DNA of 64,000 nucleotides from Stenotrophomonas maltophilia (GTDB lineage: Bacteria > Pseudomonadota > Gammaproteobacteria > Xanthomonadales > Xanthomonadaceae): positions 2,135,501 to 2,199,500 of the forward strand of contig NZ_CP106759.1 in the NCBI RefSeq assembly GCF_025642255.1, read 5' to 3'. This document shows, piece after piece, positions 46,883 through 55,705 of the stretch. Each line of letters begins with the position of its first letter. Position 1 is the first letter of the stretch. Position numbers and translations under genes: made by a program. A model generated the notes under the pieces. That model was not told the DNA's origin and searched no databases. It worked only from the letters and a program-made list of their open reading frames with translations.

Positions 46883-49800
46883 TCAGAAGCGTGCGGTGAT
46901 GCCCAGCTTGAGGGTGCGACCCGGCGCCGGCAGCGTGGACCGCGTGGCCGGGTCGACGTAGTAGCGGTTGCCGAGATTGCTGCCGACCAGCTCCACGCTG
47001 GCGTGCTCGTTGAAGCGCCAGCGCGCATACGCATCCACCGTGGTGATGTTTCCCCAGGTGAACGGCACGTTCTGCCAGAGCAGGCTGCTGCCACCGGCCA
47101 GCAACCGGTCGCGGTAGGCCTGCAGGTCCGGGTTTTCGTGGCGCCGGTAGTGGATGATGCGGCTGCCCAGCTCCAGTCGTTCGTCGAACAGGCGGGTGCC
47201 CAGTGACGCGTTGACCGACAGCTTCGGAATCGCCTGGGTGAGCAGGTAGCCGCTGACGAACCCGTCCTGCACGCAGTTCGGGACCAGGCCACGGTTGGCA
47301 TCCAGCAGCACGGCACTGCTCTCGTCGCAGACCTCGTTCTCCAGCGTGCGGGCGATGCCCAGATCGGTGAAGAAGCGGCGGTTGTCGAAGCGCGCCTGCA
47401 GTTCGATGCCGCGGATGGTCTGCTTGTCGATGTTGTCGAACAGGAAGTAGGCATCGCGCTCGATCACGTTGCGGGTCTTGTGCACGTAATAGGCCAGCTT
47501 GACGTCGGCGTCGGCGGTGTTTCCGAACAGCGCCGACAGGTCGTGCACGTAACCCAGCTCGTAGTTGTAGGCATGCTCCGGCTTGAGGTCATACAGCGGG
47601 TTGAGGCTGCTGGAGAAGGCGATGGTGCTTTCGAACATGCTCGGGAAACGCACTGCTTCGCTGTAGCGCAGGTAGATGCGCGCGGCAGGCGACAGATGCG
47701 CCGTCGCCGAGAAAGTGGGCAGCCACGCGTGATCGCGCTGGCGCCGGTTGCTGCCATCCACCGGCCGCGCCTGCACGGTGTTGCCGATGCTGCAGACCAG
47801 GTCGCTGCCGGCGAACAACGGCAGCACGCCCGGGATCGCAGCCACCTCGCCGTTGAGGCACGGGTTGGTGGCACGGGCATAGTTGCCGTTGGCGTCGGGC
47901 AGCCACGCGATGTTGTGCTCCACTGCCTGCGGTGTTTCGTAATAGGCCAGCAGTCCCCGGATCGAATCATCGATCACCGAGCCCATGCCGATGCTCTCCC
48001 AGAACTCGCGTTCTGCTTCCAGCGCATCGATCTCTGCCTGCAGGCTGGCCGGTCGCTCGGGCAGCTCGTTGACCCGATAGGTAGCCTGCTTGCTGCCCAC
48101 CCCCTTGGTCAGAAGCTCCGGGTGCGCGTCGAGGAAGTCGTCGAAGGCCCAGTAGCGGCTGTAGCGGACGCCGGCGTTGAGGGTGAGGACATCGAGCGGC
48201 CGCCATTCCAGGTTGAGGTAGCCCTCGCCCTCCTGGCGGCGGCCGGCACGCGGAAACATGCGCCAGCCATCAGTGGTGCCGAAGTAGGGATCGCGCGAAC
48301 CCAGGCTCTCGTACTGCCAGTTGCCCCCTACGGTTAGGTCGAGGCTGGAGTGCAACGCGAAGCGGTTGCTGACCGTCAGGCCGGTGCGATCGTTGCGCGC
48401 GTTGGCCAGAGCGGTGTTGCGCAGGATCGGGCTGGCTTCAGGGTCCCATTGCGGATTGCCCGGCGCGAAGTTGGGGAAGCCGCCCGCGGTATAGGTATCG
48501 CTGTCGGTCTCGGTGCGCCACAGATTGGCATACAGATCCAGCCAGCGGCTGCCGGCCGGCTGCCAGCGATACTCCAGGTTCCAGGCATCCGAGTCGACGC
48601 GGCTCAACGGCCACTGGATGCGGCCGTAGTCCGGCGCCGACAGGATGCGCGAAGGCATGATCTCGCCGTAGTGCGAGAGCGTGTGCCGCCAGCTCGCCTT
48701 CAGCTGCTGGTCGTCATTGATCTGCCACGTCGCCTTGAGCAGCCACGACTCCTGTTCACTCGACGTATTGGGCACTTCATCACCCGGCTTGAAGTAGCGG
48801 GCCAGCGTGGTGATGTAGTCGATGCCCTGGTACTCGTACTGCTCGCGCGGGTCCTGGTCGTAGTAGTCGCTGCCCTGGCTGCCGGAGAAATAGTTGCCAC
48901 GCCGGCGCCACGCATAGGCCGCCATCACGTCCACCGTCTCGCCGCGCAGGCCCAGCGCCAGTCGCCATGCCTGGTCCTCGCCATCGAATGGAGTGTTGCC
49001 GCTGCGCGACTGCACCGGCACCACCAGGGTGCGGTCGTCATAGGGCGAGTTCGGCGACCCCTGCGGGAAACCCGGCACCGTCCGGTAGTCCTCGCCGCTG
49101 TGGAGGCGTGGCAGGCGTGGCGCCACCGCGTTGCTGCTGCCTTCGATCTTCAGCTCCCCGCCGAAGCGTTCGCCCGCCGGCACGACGTCATCGATGTCGA
49201 TGGTCCTGATGACCAGCGCGCCGCCGATGCCGCTGTGCACGTCACGCACCAGGCCGGGCCCCTTGATGACCTGGATGCCACCGATCAGGTTGGGATCGAT
49301 GTAGTTGCGGTTGCTGACGCCGTTGTAGCCCCGCCAGACCGTGAGGGCCTGTTCACCGCCGTCAATGCTCACCGGCACCCGCCCCGGCCCCTGGATGCCG
49401 CGGATGTTGATGTCCAGCGCGCCGCTGTTGCGCGCATCGCCGCTGAAAACGCCGACCAGATCCTTGACCACGTCGGCCGGGTTGGCGCCGCGGAAGCGCT
49501 CCACCCGGTCCCGCCCCGAATACACCGTGGTCAGGTCCAGCGCGAACACGTCGTCATAGCCACGGCGATCGCGCGCTTCGCCGCCTTCCGGCTGCAGGCG
49601 ACCGGCGACGTCCAGCGTATCGGTCACCCGCACCCCTTCCCCCTCGGCCGATGCCTGCGCTGCGTCCGCCGCGGCGCGCAGGCTCCAGGTGCCATCCAGG
49701 CCTCGCTGGGCCCGCACCCCACTGCCCTGCAGCAGCCGCTGCAGCGCCTGCATCTGGCTGTACTGGCCCTGCACTGCGCTGGAACGACGCCCTTCGACCA

Positions 49801-50017
49801 GGTCGCTGCGGAACACCACCTGCGCATCGGCCTGGCGCCCGAACGCGCGTACCGCGTCTGCCAGCGACTGCTCCGGGATGGCGTACTGGCGCAGCGCCGC
49901 CGCTGTGCTGGGTTGCGCCTGCGCGGCCGGCACCCGGGCCAGCGGCAGCAGTGCGGTGCAGATGGCCAGGGCCAGTGTGGTGGCGCGACGGTGACAGGCA
50001 GACGCCGTGGACGGCAT
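46883..50017 (-). CDS. TonB-dependent haem/hemophore receptor with N-terminal signalling (STN) domain
   Basis: The 1044-residue receptor has a signal peptide. An STN domain spans about residues 40-110 (IPEQSLADAVRAFGRQADAQ, VQGQYSQMQALQRLLQGSGV), then a plug (NPADVVKDLVGVFSGDARNS, IRGIQGPGRVPVSIDGGEQA), then a 22-strand barrel ending in TLPAGRTLKLGITARF-like strands with terminal Phe. STN domains signal to FecR-type anti-sigma factors, and a FecR/FecI pair lies upstream on the same strand. Downstream hemophilin and Slam genes identify the cargo as haem delivered by a secreted hemophilin. AGGAG lies seven bases before the start. Confidence 0.9.
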   Translation of the reverse strand: MPSTASACHRRATTLALAICTALLPLARVPAAQAQPSTAAALRQYAIPEQSLADAVRAFGRQADAQVVFRSDLVEGRRSSAVQGQYSQMQALQRLLQGSGVRAQRGLDGTWSLRAAADAAQASAEGEGVRVTDTLDVAGRLQPEGGEARDRRGYDDVFALDLTTVYSGRDRVERFRGANPADVVKDLVGVFSGDARNSGALDINIRGIQGPGRVPVSIDGGEQALTVWRGYNGVSNRNYIDPNLIGGIQVIKGPGLVRDVHSGIGGALVIRTIDIDDVVPAGERFGGELKIEGSSNAVAPRLPRLHSGEDYRTVPGFPQGSPNSPYDDRTLVVPVQSRSGNTPFDGEDQAWRLALGLRGETVDVMAAYAWRRRGNYFSGSQGSDYYDQDPREQYEYQGIDYITTLARYFKPGDEVPNTSSEQESWLLKATWQINDDQQLKASWRHTLSHYGEIMPSRILSAPDYGRIQWPLSRVDSDAWNLEYRWQPAGSRWLDLYANLWRTETDSDTYTAGGFPNFAPGNPQWDPEASPILRNTALANARNDRTGLTVSNRFALHSSLDLTVGGNWQYESLGSRDPYFGTTDGWRMFPRAGRRQEGEGYLNLEWRPLDVLTLNAGVRYSRYWAFDDFLDAHPELLTKGVGSKQATYRVNELPERPASLQAEIDALEAEREFWESIGMGSVIDDSIRGLLAYYETPQAVEHNIAWLPDANGNYARATNPCLNGEVAAIPGVLPLFAGSDLVCSIGNTVQARPVDGSNRRQRDHAWLPTFSATAHLSPAARIYLRYSEAVRFPSMFESTIAFSSSLNPLYDLKPEHAYNYELGYVHDLSALFGNTADADVKLAYYVHKTRNVIERDAYFLFDNIDKQTIRGIELQARFDNRRFFTDLGIARTLENEVCDESSAVLLDANRGLVPNCVQDGFVSGYLLTQAIPKLSVNASLGTRLFDERLELGSRIIHYRRHENPDLQAYRDRLLAGGSSLLWQNVPFTWGNITTVDAYARWRFNEHASVELVGSNLGNRYYVDPATRSTLPAPGRTLKLGITARF

Positions 50018-50144
50018 GGACGGAACTCCTCAAGCGTGGGGAAACCACGGGCACAGCCGCTGCCGGTGGTGTGTCTGGCTTGAGGAAAAACGGTGTTTCG
50101 CTCTGGCTGTACCTCTATAGACAGCGCACGCTGCAGGCTGCCCA

Positions 50145-50166
50145 CGCTTTTTTCAGGCTTTTTTCA
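50145..50166 (-). repeat. tandem 11-base A-tract repeat upstream of the receptor gene
   Basis: On the minus strand TGAAAAAAGCC is followed directly by TGAAAAAAGCG. It lies in the 171-base gap between fecR and the receptor gene. Phasing at one helical turn would bend the DNA. No ECF-type -10 lies at normal spacing from either copy. Confidence 0.5.
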
Positions 50167-50188
50167 TCGCGATCTAAACCTGCCGGCA

Positions 50189-51145
50189 TCACCAGACCAC
50201 AAGCGCGCCACCCGGCAGCCGCTGCACGCGCAGGCCCGCCTGGGCCGCCACTGCGGAGATGGCCGGGTCCGGCTGGCGCAGATGGAACAGGCCACTGACG
50301 CGGATCTGCTCCGCTTCTGTCCCCAGCACCCAGACCGGTGCGGCCCGATAGCGCGCCAACCGTTCGATGGCCTGTGCCGCGCTCAGATCGTCGATGGCAA
50401 CCTCACCGCGCCGCCAGGGTGCCACCGCGTCGCTGGCGAGGCTGCTCACCGGCTGCAGCCAGCGTCCGTCACGGAACGCGCGTGCCTGCCCTGCATGCAG
50501 CCGTTGCAGGCTGCCATCACCGGGATGTACGTCCACTACCCCTTCGCTGACCTGGGCGGTCACCACCGCGTCCTGCAACGAAACGCTGAACGCGGTACCG
50601 ATGTCGCGCACCAGGCCACCGCCGGCCTCGACCCGGAACGGCCGCGCTTCATGCGCGACCCGGAACCACGCCTGGCCGCGCAGCAGCCGCAGTTGCCGCT
50701 GATCCCCGTCGAATGCGACGGCCAGCGCGGTGCGGGCATCCAGCACGACCGTGCTGCCATCCTCCAGTTGCACCACACGGGGTGCATCGCCGCTACGCAG
50801 ATCGCTGCGCGCCCACAATGCGACCCCGGGGAGGGCTGGGACCGCCAGCACCACCGCGGCCACGCTGGCCCACCACCAGGACAGGCGCCTGCGCGGGGCG
50901 ATCGGGCGCAGGCCCTGGCGATCGGAGGTCAGTGCCGGCAGTGCGGCCAGCACCTCCGGCCCAGCCGCGTCCAGGCCGTCCCAGAATGCCTGCTGGCGGC
51001 GCCAGGCCAAGGCATGGCGCGGATCGGCCTGCAGCCATCGCTGCAGGGCCCGCTGCTGCCGGTCCGGCAACGGGCCTGCACTGCACCGGATCACCCAGCG
51101 CAACGCCTGCCTGGCCTGTCGCGGCGAGGGTTCGGACGTGGTCAT
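50189..51145 (-). CDS. FecR-family anti-sigma/transmembrane signal transducer
   Basis: The 318-residue protein has an N-terminal anti-sigma part (QARQALRWVIRCSAG..., DUF4880-like), one membrane helix (WWWASVAAVVLAVPALPGVA), a periplasmic FecR domain (VVQLEDGSTVVLDARTALAV, LLRGQAWFRVAHEARPFRVE) and a C-terminal STN-like segment (AQAIERLARYRAAPVWVLG). It relays occupancy of the receptor's signalling domain to the sigma factor. ATG 51145 or 51166. It sits between fecI-like and receptor genes. Confidence 0.9.
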   Translation of the reverse strand: MTTSEPSPRQARQALRWVIRCSAGPLPDRQQRALQRWLQADPRHALAWRRQQAFWDGLDAAGPEVLAALPALTSDRQGLRPIAPRRRLSWWWASVAAVVLAVPALPGVALWARSDLRSGDAPRVVQLEDGSTVVLDARTALAVAFDGDQRQLRLLRGQAWFRVAHEARPFRVEAGGGLVRDIGTAFSVSLQDAVVTAQVSEGVVDVHPGDGSLQRLHAGQARAFRDGRWLQPVSSLASDAVAPWRRGEVAIDDLSAAQAIERLARYRAAPVWVLGTEAEQIRVSGLFHLRQPDPAISAVAAQAGLRVQRLPGGALVVW

Positions 51146-51227
51146 GGTCGTAGCCTGTCGCACCACGAACCGGTGCGCGTGACTGTTGTGACAAGGGCGG
51201 GCGGCCTCTGCCCACGGTAATTGCAGG

Positions 51228-51728
51228 TCATCGGCGTGCGCCCTGCTGGTGCTGCTGGATCAGCATTGCCGCGCGCAGCACATGCTTGCCGACCAGGCTC
51301 TTGGAAATGCCCAGACGGGCGGCGATCTCACGCTCGCTCAGGCCCAGGTAGCGGTTGAGCACGAAACACTCCCGCACCTGCGGCGGCAGCGCAAGGATGG
51401 TCCGGGTGATCTCGCGCAGCTGCGCCTGGTCCAGCGCCTGTTGCTCACCACCAACGGCATCGCCGACCTCGCACGCGTACTCGGCCATCGCCCGGCGTTC
51501 ACGTGCGTCGGCCTGGCTGCGGTTGAGGGCGTGGTGGTACGCCATGCGGTACAGGTAACCGCGCGGTTCAAGGATCGGCGGATCGCCGGGCACGCTGCTG
51601 GCCTTCAGGTACAGGTTCTGCAGGGTGTCCTCGGTGCTGGCCGGGTCCAGGTAGCGCGCGATGAAGCGTGACAACGCACGGCGCTCGCGGATCAACAGCT
51701 CGACCAGCGCCAGGGCATTGGGAGACAT
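51228..51728 (-). CDS. FecI-type ECF sigma factor
   Basis: The 166-residue sigma factor has region 2 (LSRFIARYLDPASTEDTLQN, LYLKASS, RGYLYRMAYHHALNR) and region 4 (ILALPPQVRECFVLNRYLGL, SEREIAARLGISKSLVGKHV). It is the first gene of the haem locus. ATG 51728 is used; the ORF upstream is long and unrelated. By analogy it activates the receptor-hemophilin-Slam genes when the receptor is loaded. Confidence 0.9.
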   Translation of the reverse strand: MSPNALALVELLIRERRALSRFIARYLDPASTEDTLQNLYLKASSVPGDPPILEPRGYLYRMAYHHALNRSQADARERRAMAEYACEVGDAVGGEQQALDQAQLREITRTILALPPQVRECFVLNRYLGLSEREIAARLGISKSLVGKHVLRAAMLIQQHQQGARR

Positions 51729-51882
51729 AGGTGCCAGGCCGGACCGGGGAATGATGGGCGTGATGGCGACGGTCCGGGACGTGATTGTAGGGCGCGGCAC
51801 CCCATCACGCCCAGCCCGCACCACGGCACCCGCCACTCCCGGGATCGTCAGTCCCATTGTCACGATAGCCCTGCCACCCGAT

Positions 51883-51896
51883 CATCACCGGTGATG
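51883..51896. promoter_or_regulatory. 14-base palindrome between the sigma gene and osmC
   Basis: CATCACCGGTGATG is a perfect palindrome in the 222-base divergent gap. It is not AT-rich and does not resemble a Fur box. It lies 55 bases upstream of the osmC-like start and could be an operator. No other supported element was seen in this gap. Confidence 0.3.
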
Positions 51897-51950
51897 GTCG
51901 CGCGGCACCGCGCCTGATCCGGCCCCACATCCCCCGCACAGGAGAAGCCC

Positions 51951-52364
51951 ATGGCCTACGCACGCATTGTCTCGACGGCTGACAACTATCTGCACCACAT
52001 CAGCAACGGCACCTTCGATGTCAACGCCGACGAGCCGGCCTCGCTGGGTGGCCAGGGCAAGGGATTCGCCCCGTTCGACCTGTACCTGGCCTCACTGGCC
52101 GCCTGCACCGCCATCACCCTGCGCATGTACGCCCAGCGCAAGGGCTGGGAGCTGGGTGAGTTCCATGCCGAACTGCGCTCGGAGCGCGATCCTGATGGTC
52201 GTTTCCATGTGCACCGCATACTGCATGCCAGCGCCGCGCTGGACGATGCCCAGTGGCAGCGCCTGCTGGAGGTGGTCGAGAAGACCCCGGTCACCCTGGT
52301 GATGCGCGAAGGGGCGCGCATCACCAGCGAACGCGGCCAGAACGCCGCTCCCGGAAAGTGCTAG
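51951..52364 (+). CDS. OsmC/Ohr-family protein
   Basis: The 137-residue protein has the OsmC fold: FDVNADEPASLGGQGKGFAP, FDLYLASLAACTAITLRMYA (peroxidatic-type Cys), and LLEVVEKTPVTLVMREGARI. The position of the second redox Cys of OsmC/Ohr is Thr here (EKTPVT), as in a subgroup annotated simply as OsmC family. It is therefore not a classical two-Cys organic peroxidase. GGAG precedes the ATG. The stop overlaps that of the convergent gene. Confidence 0.88.
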   Translation: MAYARIVSTADNYLHHISNGTFDVNADEPASLGGQGKGFAPFDLYLASLAACTAITLRMYAQRKGWELGEFHAELRSERDPDGRFHVHRILHASAALDDAQWQRLLEVVEKTPVTLVMREGARITSERGQNAAPGKC

Positions 52365-52690
52365 CGGCGGGGATGCAGCACGGTGCGCCGGCGCATCGCG
52401 TTGAACTCCCGCTCCACCTGCTGGATGTCCTCGGCCTGGAAACCCGCGGCATCCAGCATCTGGTTGGCCGCGGCGGCCGCCAGCGGATCGTCGTCACGCT
52501 GGCGCCAGCAGCGGGACGGCAGGAAATAGCCCACCTCGCTGCGCCCGCGCATGATCACCACCGGGCGGCCGGCGTACAGCAGGAACTCGGCCAGGTGCTG
52601 GCGCAGGCCCTCCACCGAGACATAGGCCGGACCGATGCCCAGCATCTGGCTGGACGTCCCGGGATTTTCGAACAGCTTGCGACGGCTCAT
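52361..52690 (-). CDS. orphan Phd/YefM-like antitoxin fold protein
   Basis: The 109-residue product contains YVSVEGLRQHLAEFLLYAGR followed by PVVIMRGRSEVGYFLPSR, which has the pattern of the Phd/YefM DNA-binding domain (helix, then beta hairpin with pVVI-RG and a V-F-LP strand). AGGAGGAG precedes the start. No Doc, YoeB or RelE-like toxin gene is adjacent, so it is an orphan, or a regulator of another type. Stop codons of this gene and osmC share the sequence CTAG. Confidence 0.55.
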   Translation of the reverse strand: MSRRKLFENPGTSSQMLGIGPAYVSVEGLRQHLAEFLLYAGRPVVIMRGRSEVGYFLPSRCWRQRDDDPLAAAAANQMLDAAGFQAEDIQQVEREFNAMRRRTVLHPRR

Positions 52691-52788
52691 CACACTCCTC
52701 CTTGTTGCCACGCGTGGTCTCCTTTCCCTAGACGGGCGCATCGCTGCACCCCCGCCACGTTTCGTGCCGGCCCGTCATCGCTGGCGGC

Positions 52789-54546
52789 TCAGAAGCCGGT
52801 GTTGAACTCCAGCTGGAACACATCGATCGCCAGCGGCGGGCCCGACACCGCCTTGGCAGCCATCCACTTGCCGCTGATCCAGCTGCGCGTGTCCAACGCA
52901 TAGGCACCACCCACGTAATAGCCGCGCGCGTTGGTGCCACCCAGATGGAAGTTCGGATCGTTGTAGGCATCCGGCAGCGCATCGGCCTCGATCCGCTTGT
53001 AGCCCAGCAGTGCCTGCCACTGCCCCTTCTCCTTCAGGTCGGTGGCGCCGAACGTTGCCTGCAGCATCCACGCGGTGTCGCCGCTGCGGAACGTATCGAT
53101 GCCGGGAGCTTCACCCGCACCGAAATTGTTGACGATGCCGTTTTTGGCGCGGCGGAACATCGCCTGCGTGTCGTACGCCAGGTTGCGGATGAAGTCGCCT
53201 TCCAGGCGCAGTCCGATGTCCTGCGCCAGCCGGGTATCCCAACGCAGGTTCAGCGTGGCCAGGCGGAAGGCGGACGCCAGGCCGACATACTGCGGCGTCG
53301 GCGTGCCGGCCGGATCCATCGGATTGAGCGCAATGTCGCGGATCAGCATCAGGGTGTTGCCCTTCTGCATGAACGCCGGGCGCGACCAGTCGGTGTCGCA
53401 GCCGACGGCGCCGGAGTACAGGGCACAGGGCGAGGACAGCCGACCGCTGATGTTCTTGAAGTCGTAGTAGCCCAGTGCGGCCCGCAGTGCGTTGTCGTCG
53501 TTGAAGCGCCAGTTCACGCCAGCCTGCGCGCCGGACAGCCATTTGTTCTCGTTCGGCGACTTCTCTCCGCTGCGGCTCTGCAGGCTGTCCGAGGTGTACT
53601 CCAGCGGCGCCACGGCAAGGGTGCCGAACAGGTCCAGATCGCCGTCGCCGAACCCGTACTTCAGGTTGGCGGCCAGTCCATCGAAGTTCAGATCGTTGGA
53701 GAACAGGGTGTCGCTGCTCCAGAACGGATTGCCGAAACGGCCACCACGCACGGTCACCCAGTCAGCCGGACTGTAGGCCAGCCATGCCTGGTCGAGCCAC
53801 ACGTCCTTCTTGCTCAGGCCGCCCCCCAACTGCTCGGTGGTGGACACCGGGCCATTGCTGCTGCCGCTGGCCAGGCGGATGCCAGCGGTGGTGTGATCGC
53901 CGATCATGGCCTCGACCCCCAGGCGGGCGCGGATGCGCCACAGGTTACGGCGGTCCTGTCGGGTGTTGAGCAAGGGCGGCAGCTGCAGGTTGGTATTGGT
54001 GTTGGTGTCGAATCCACTGCCCGCATTGACCGCGGCCCAGTTGCTGACGATGCCGCTGTTGTCGTCGCCATAGAAGCGCGACTCGCTGCGCACACGCACG
54101 TCCCCGGTCACCTTGATGCGCTGTGTCCATTCGGCGACCTCATTCGGCGCCGCCCAGCCCTCCGCCTTCGCCTGCGCCATTACGTCCTGGCGCACTTCGT
54201 CGCGGATGCCATCACGGACACTCTGCGGCACATAGGGCACACGCACATCGCCCGCCTCAAGCGCGATGCCTCCACTGCTGGCCGATGCAGCACCGGCAGC
54301 ACCGCGCTGGGCTGCTACTGCCTCGGCTTCGGCCTGCACCAGCAGCGCCTGGCCGTCCTCGGGCTTGAGCGCGCCACTGGCCATCAGGCCTTTGATCAGC
54401 TTGATCATGGTGGTCTCAGCAGCCATTGCACCGGCCGGCGCCGCCAGGCTGAGCAGCACAGCGCAGCACAGCAGCGCCCGTCGGGCCGGCCGCGACGGGC
54501 GGGAGTCGGTTCGAGCGCGGACGTGGTTGTTCATCACGGTTCTCAT
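52789..54546 (-). CDS. putative outer-membrane porin (Porin_5-like)
   Basis: The 585-residue protein has an N-terminal signal (LLCCAVLLSLAAPAGAMAAE), a short helical/coiled segment (SVRDGIRDEVRQDVMAQAKA, about residues 100-130) and then a long barrel (IKVTGDVRVRSESRFYGDDN, WLAYSPADWVTVRGGRFGNP) ending ...VFQLEFNTGF with terminal Phe. It resembles Porin_5-type putative porins that accompany TonB/ExbBD genes. It follows the tonB gene by about 30 bases on the same strand. Start may be 54546 or 54534. Confidence 0.8.
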   Translation of the reverse strand: MRTVMNNHVRARTDSRPSRPARRALLCCAVLLSLAAPAGAMAAETTMIKLIKGLMASGALKPEDGQALLVQAEAEAVAAQRGAAGAASASSGGIALEAGDVRVPYVPQSVRDGIRDEVRQDVMAQAKAEGWAAPNEVAEWTQRIKVTGDVRVRSESRFYGDDNSGIVSNWAAVNAGSGFDTNTNTNLQLPPLLNTRQDRRNLWRIRARLGVEAMIGDHTTAGIRLASGSSNGPVSTTEQLGGGLSKKDVWLDQAWLAYSPADWVTVRGGRFGNPFWSSDTLFSNDLNFDGLAANLKYGFGDGDLDLFGTLAVAPLEYTSDSLQSRSGEKSPNENKWLSGAQAGVNWRFNDDNALRAALGYYDFKNISGRLSSPCALYSGAVGCDTDWSRPAFMQKGNTLMLIRDIALNPMDPAGTPTPQYVGLASAFRLATLNLRWDTRLAQDIGLRLEGDFIRNLAYDTQAMFRRAKNGIVNNFGAGEAPGIDTFRSGDTAWMLQATFGATDLKEKGQWQALLGYKRIEADALPDAYNDPNFHLGGTNARGYYVGGAYALDTRSWISGKWMAAKAVSGPPLAIDVFQLEFNTGF

Positions 54547-54576
54547 CGGAAGAAGGGAAATCGGGGAAATCACGGT

Positions 54577-55278
54577 TCACGCCCCCGGCCTGCGGCCCTG
54601 CACAAGCACGCGCGCGGGGAAGTCCAGCGAAGGTGGCGGCGGCTGGTCCACCCGGCCGATCTGGCGCAGCGCGTCGAGCACGGCGGCGTCGGCCTCTTCA
54701 TTGCCGCTGCCGCGCACCAGCTCGACTTTCTCCAGGCGCCCATCCGGCGCCAGCCACACGTTCACCTGCAACTGGAAGGCCAGGCGCTTGACCCGCGCAT
54801 CGCGCGCAATCGCCTGCTGCATCAGGTAACCCAGATAGCGGCCATAGGTGGCATTGCCGGCACCACCGCGACCGGTACCGGACGCGCCGCCGCCACTGCC
54901 CGCCTGGATGCCGAAGTTGTCACCGCCCGCCTGCGCGTCGGCGTTCATGGTCACCGGGTCGGCGTTGTCCGGCGTCGGCGTCGGCTCCTCGGCCGGGGTC
55001 GGCTGATCCAGCGGCTCCGGCTCGGGCAGGGTCTCCTCCGGCGGGGTCTCCGGTTCGGGGGGCTTCTCAGGCGGCGGCGGTGGGGGTGGCGGCGGGGGTG
55101 GCAACGCCAGCATCGGCGGCTGCACCACGGGGCGGCGGGTGCTGGCCGTGTCCTTGAACAGCAGCCACCACAGCACGGAGCCCACTACCAGCAGCACCGC
55201 CAGCACCAGCGCGACGGTCACCAGCAGCGGGCGGTCACGCAGGCCGGGCTCCGGCCGTGGGGAATGAGGGCCGGTCAT
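54577..55278 (-). CDS. TonB-family energy transducer
   Basis: The 233-residue protein has one N-terminal helix (LLVTVALVLAVLLVVGSVLW), a long Pro/Glu-rich linker with a run of prolines, a Gly-rich spacer, and a C-terminal TonB fold (YLMQQAIARDARVKRLAFQL, QVNVWLAPDGRLEKVELVRG, SGNEEADAAVLDALRQIG). It would couple the proton motive force to an outer-membrane client. It follows exbD by three bases. Confidence 0.87.
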   Translation of the reverse strand: MTGPHSPRPEPGLRDRPLLVTVALVLAVLLVVGSVLWWLLFKDTASTRRPVVQPPMLALPPPPPPPPPPPEKPPEPETPPEETLPEPEPLDQPTPAEEPTPTPDNADPVTMNADAQAGGDNFGIQAGSGGGASGTGRGGAGNATYGRYLGYLMQQAIARDARVKRLAFQLQVNVWLAPDGRLEKVELVRGSGNEEADAAVLDALRQIGRVDQPPPPSLDFPARVLVQGRRPGA

Positions 55279-55281
55279 GCC

Positions 55282-55695
55282 TCAGCCCTGTGCCTTGCCG
55301 GTGACCAGGCCAACCTGGGCCAGTTCCAGCCGCCGCAGCAGATCCAGCACCTCGACCACGCGCGCGTACTGCACCTGGGCGTCGCCACGCACGATTACCG
55401 GGAAGTCCGGCGAGGTCGCGCGCTCTGTCCTCAGGCGGTCCTCCAGCTCGGCCATCGTCACCGGGTAGGCGTCAAGGAACACCTGGCCGCTGGGATCGAT
55501 GGTGATCGCCTTGGTCTTGGGCTTCTCCAGCGCCACACTGTTGCTGGCCTTCGGCAGGTTGACCTCGATGCCGGGAATGGAGGCGTTGCTGGTGAGGATG
55601 AAGATCACCAGCACCACCAGCAGCACATCGACGAAGGGCGTCACGTTGATGCCCTTCTCGCGCTTCTTGATGCCGAACTTCGCCTTCTGGGCCAT
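55282..55695 (-). CDS. exbD: ExbD/TolR-family proton-channel component
   Basis: The 137-residue protein has GINVTPFVDVLLVVLVIFIL, whose Asp is the proton-carrying residue in the single membrane helix, then a periplasmic domain (ITIDPSGQVFLDAYPVTMAE). It lies between the ExbB-fusion and the TonB gene. Confidence 0.93.
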   Translation of the reverse strand: MAQKAKFGIKKREKGINVTPFVDVLLVVLVIFILTSNASIPGIEVNLPKASNSVALEKPKTKAITIDPSGQVFLDAYPVTMAELEDRLRTERATSPDFPVIVRGDAQVQYARVVEVLDLLRRLELAQVGLVTGKAQG

Positions 55696-55705
55696 GACGC
55701 GCTCC

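Noticed and set aside
50119..50166. ECF-sigma promoter made of TGAAAAAA and TGTCT before the receptor gene
   Set aside because: The spacing of about 25 bases is too long for a FecI-type -35/-10 pair.
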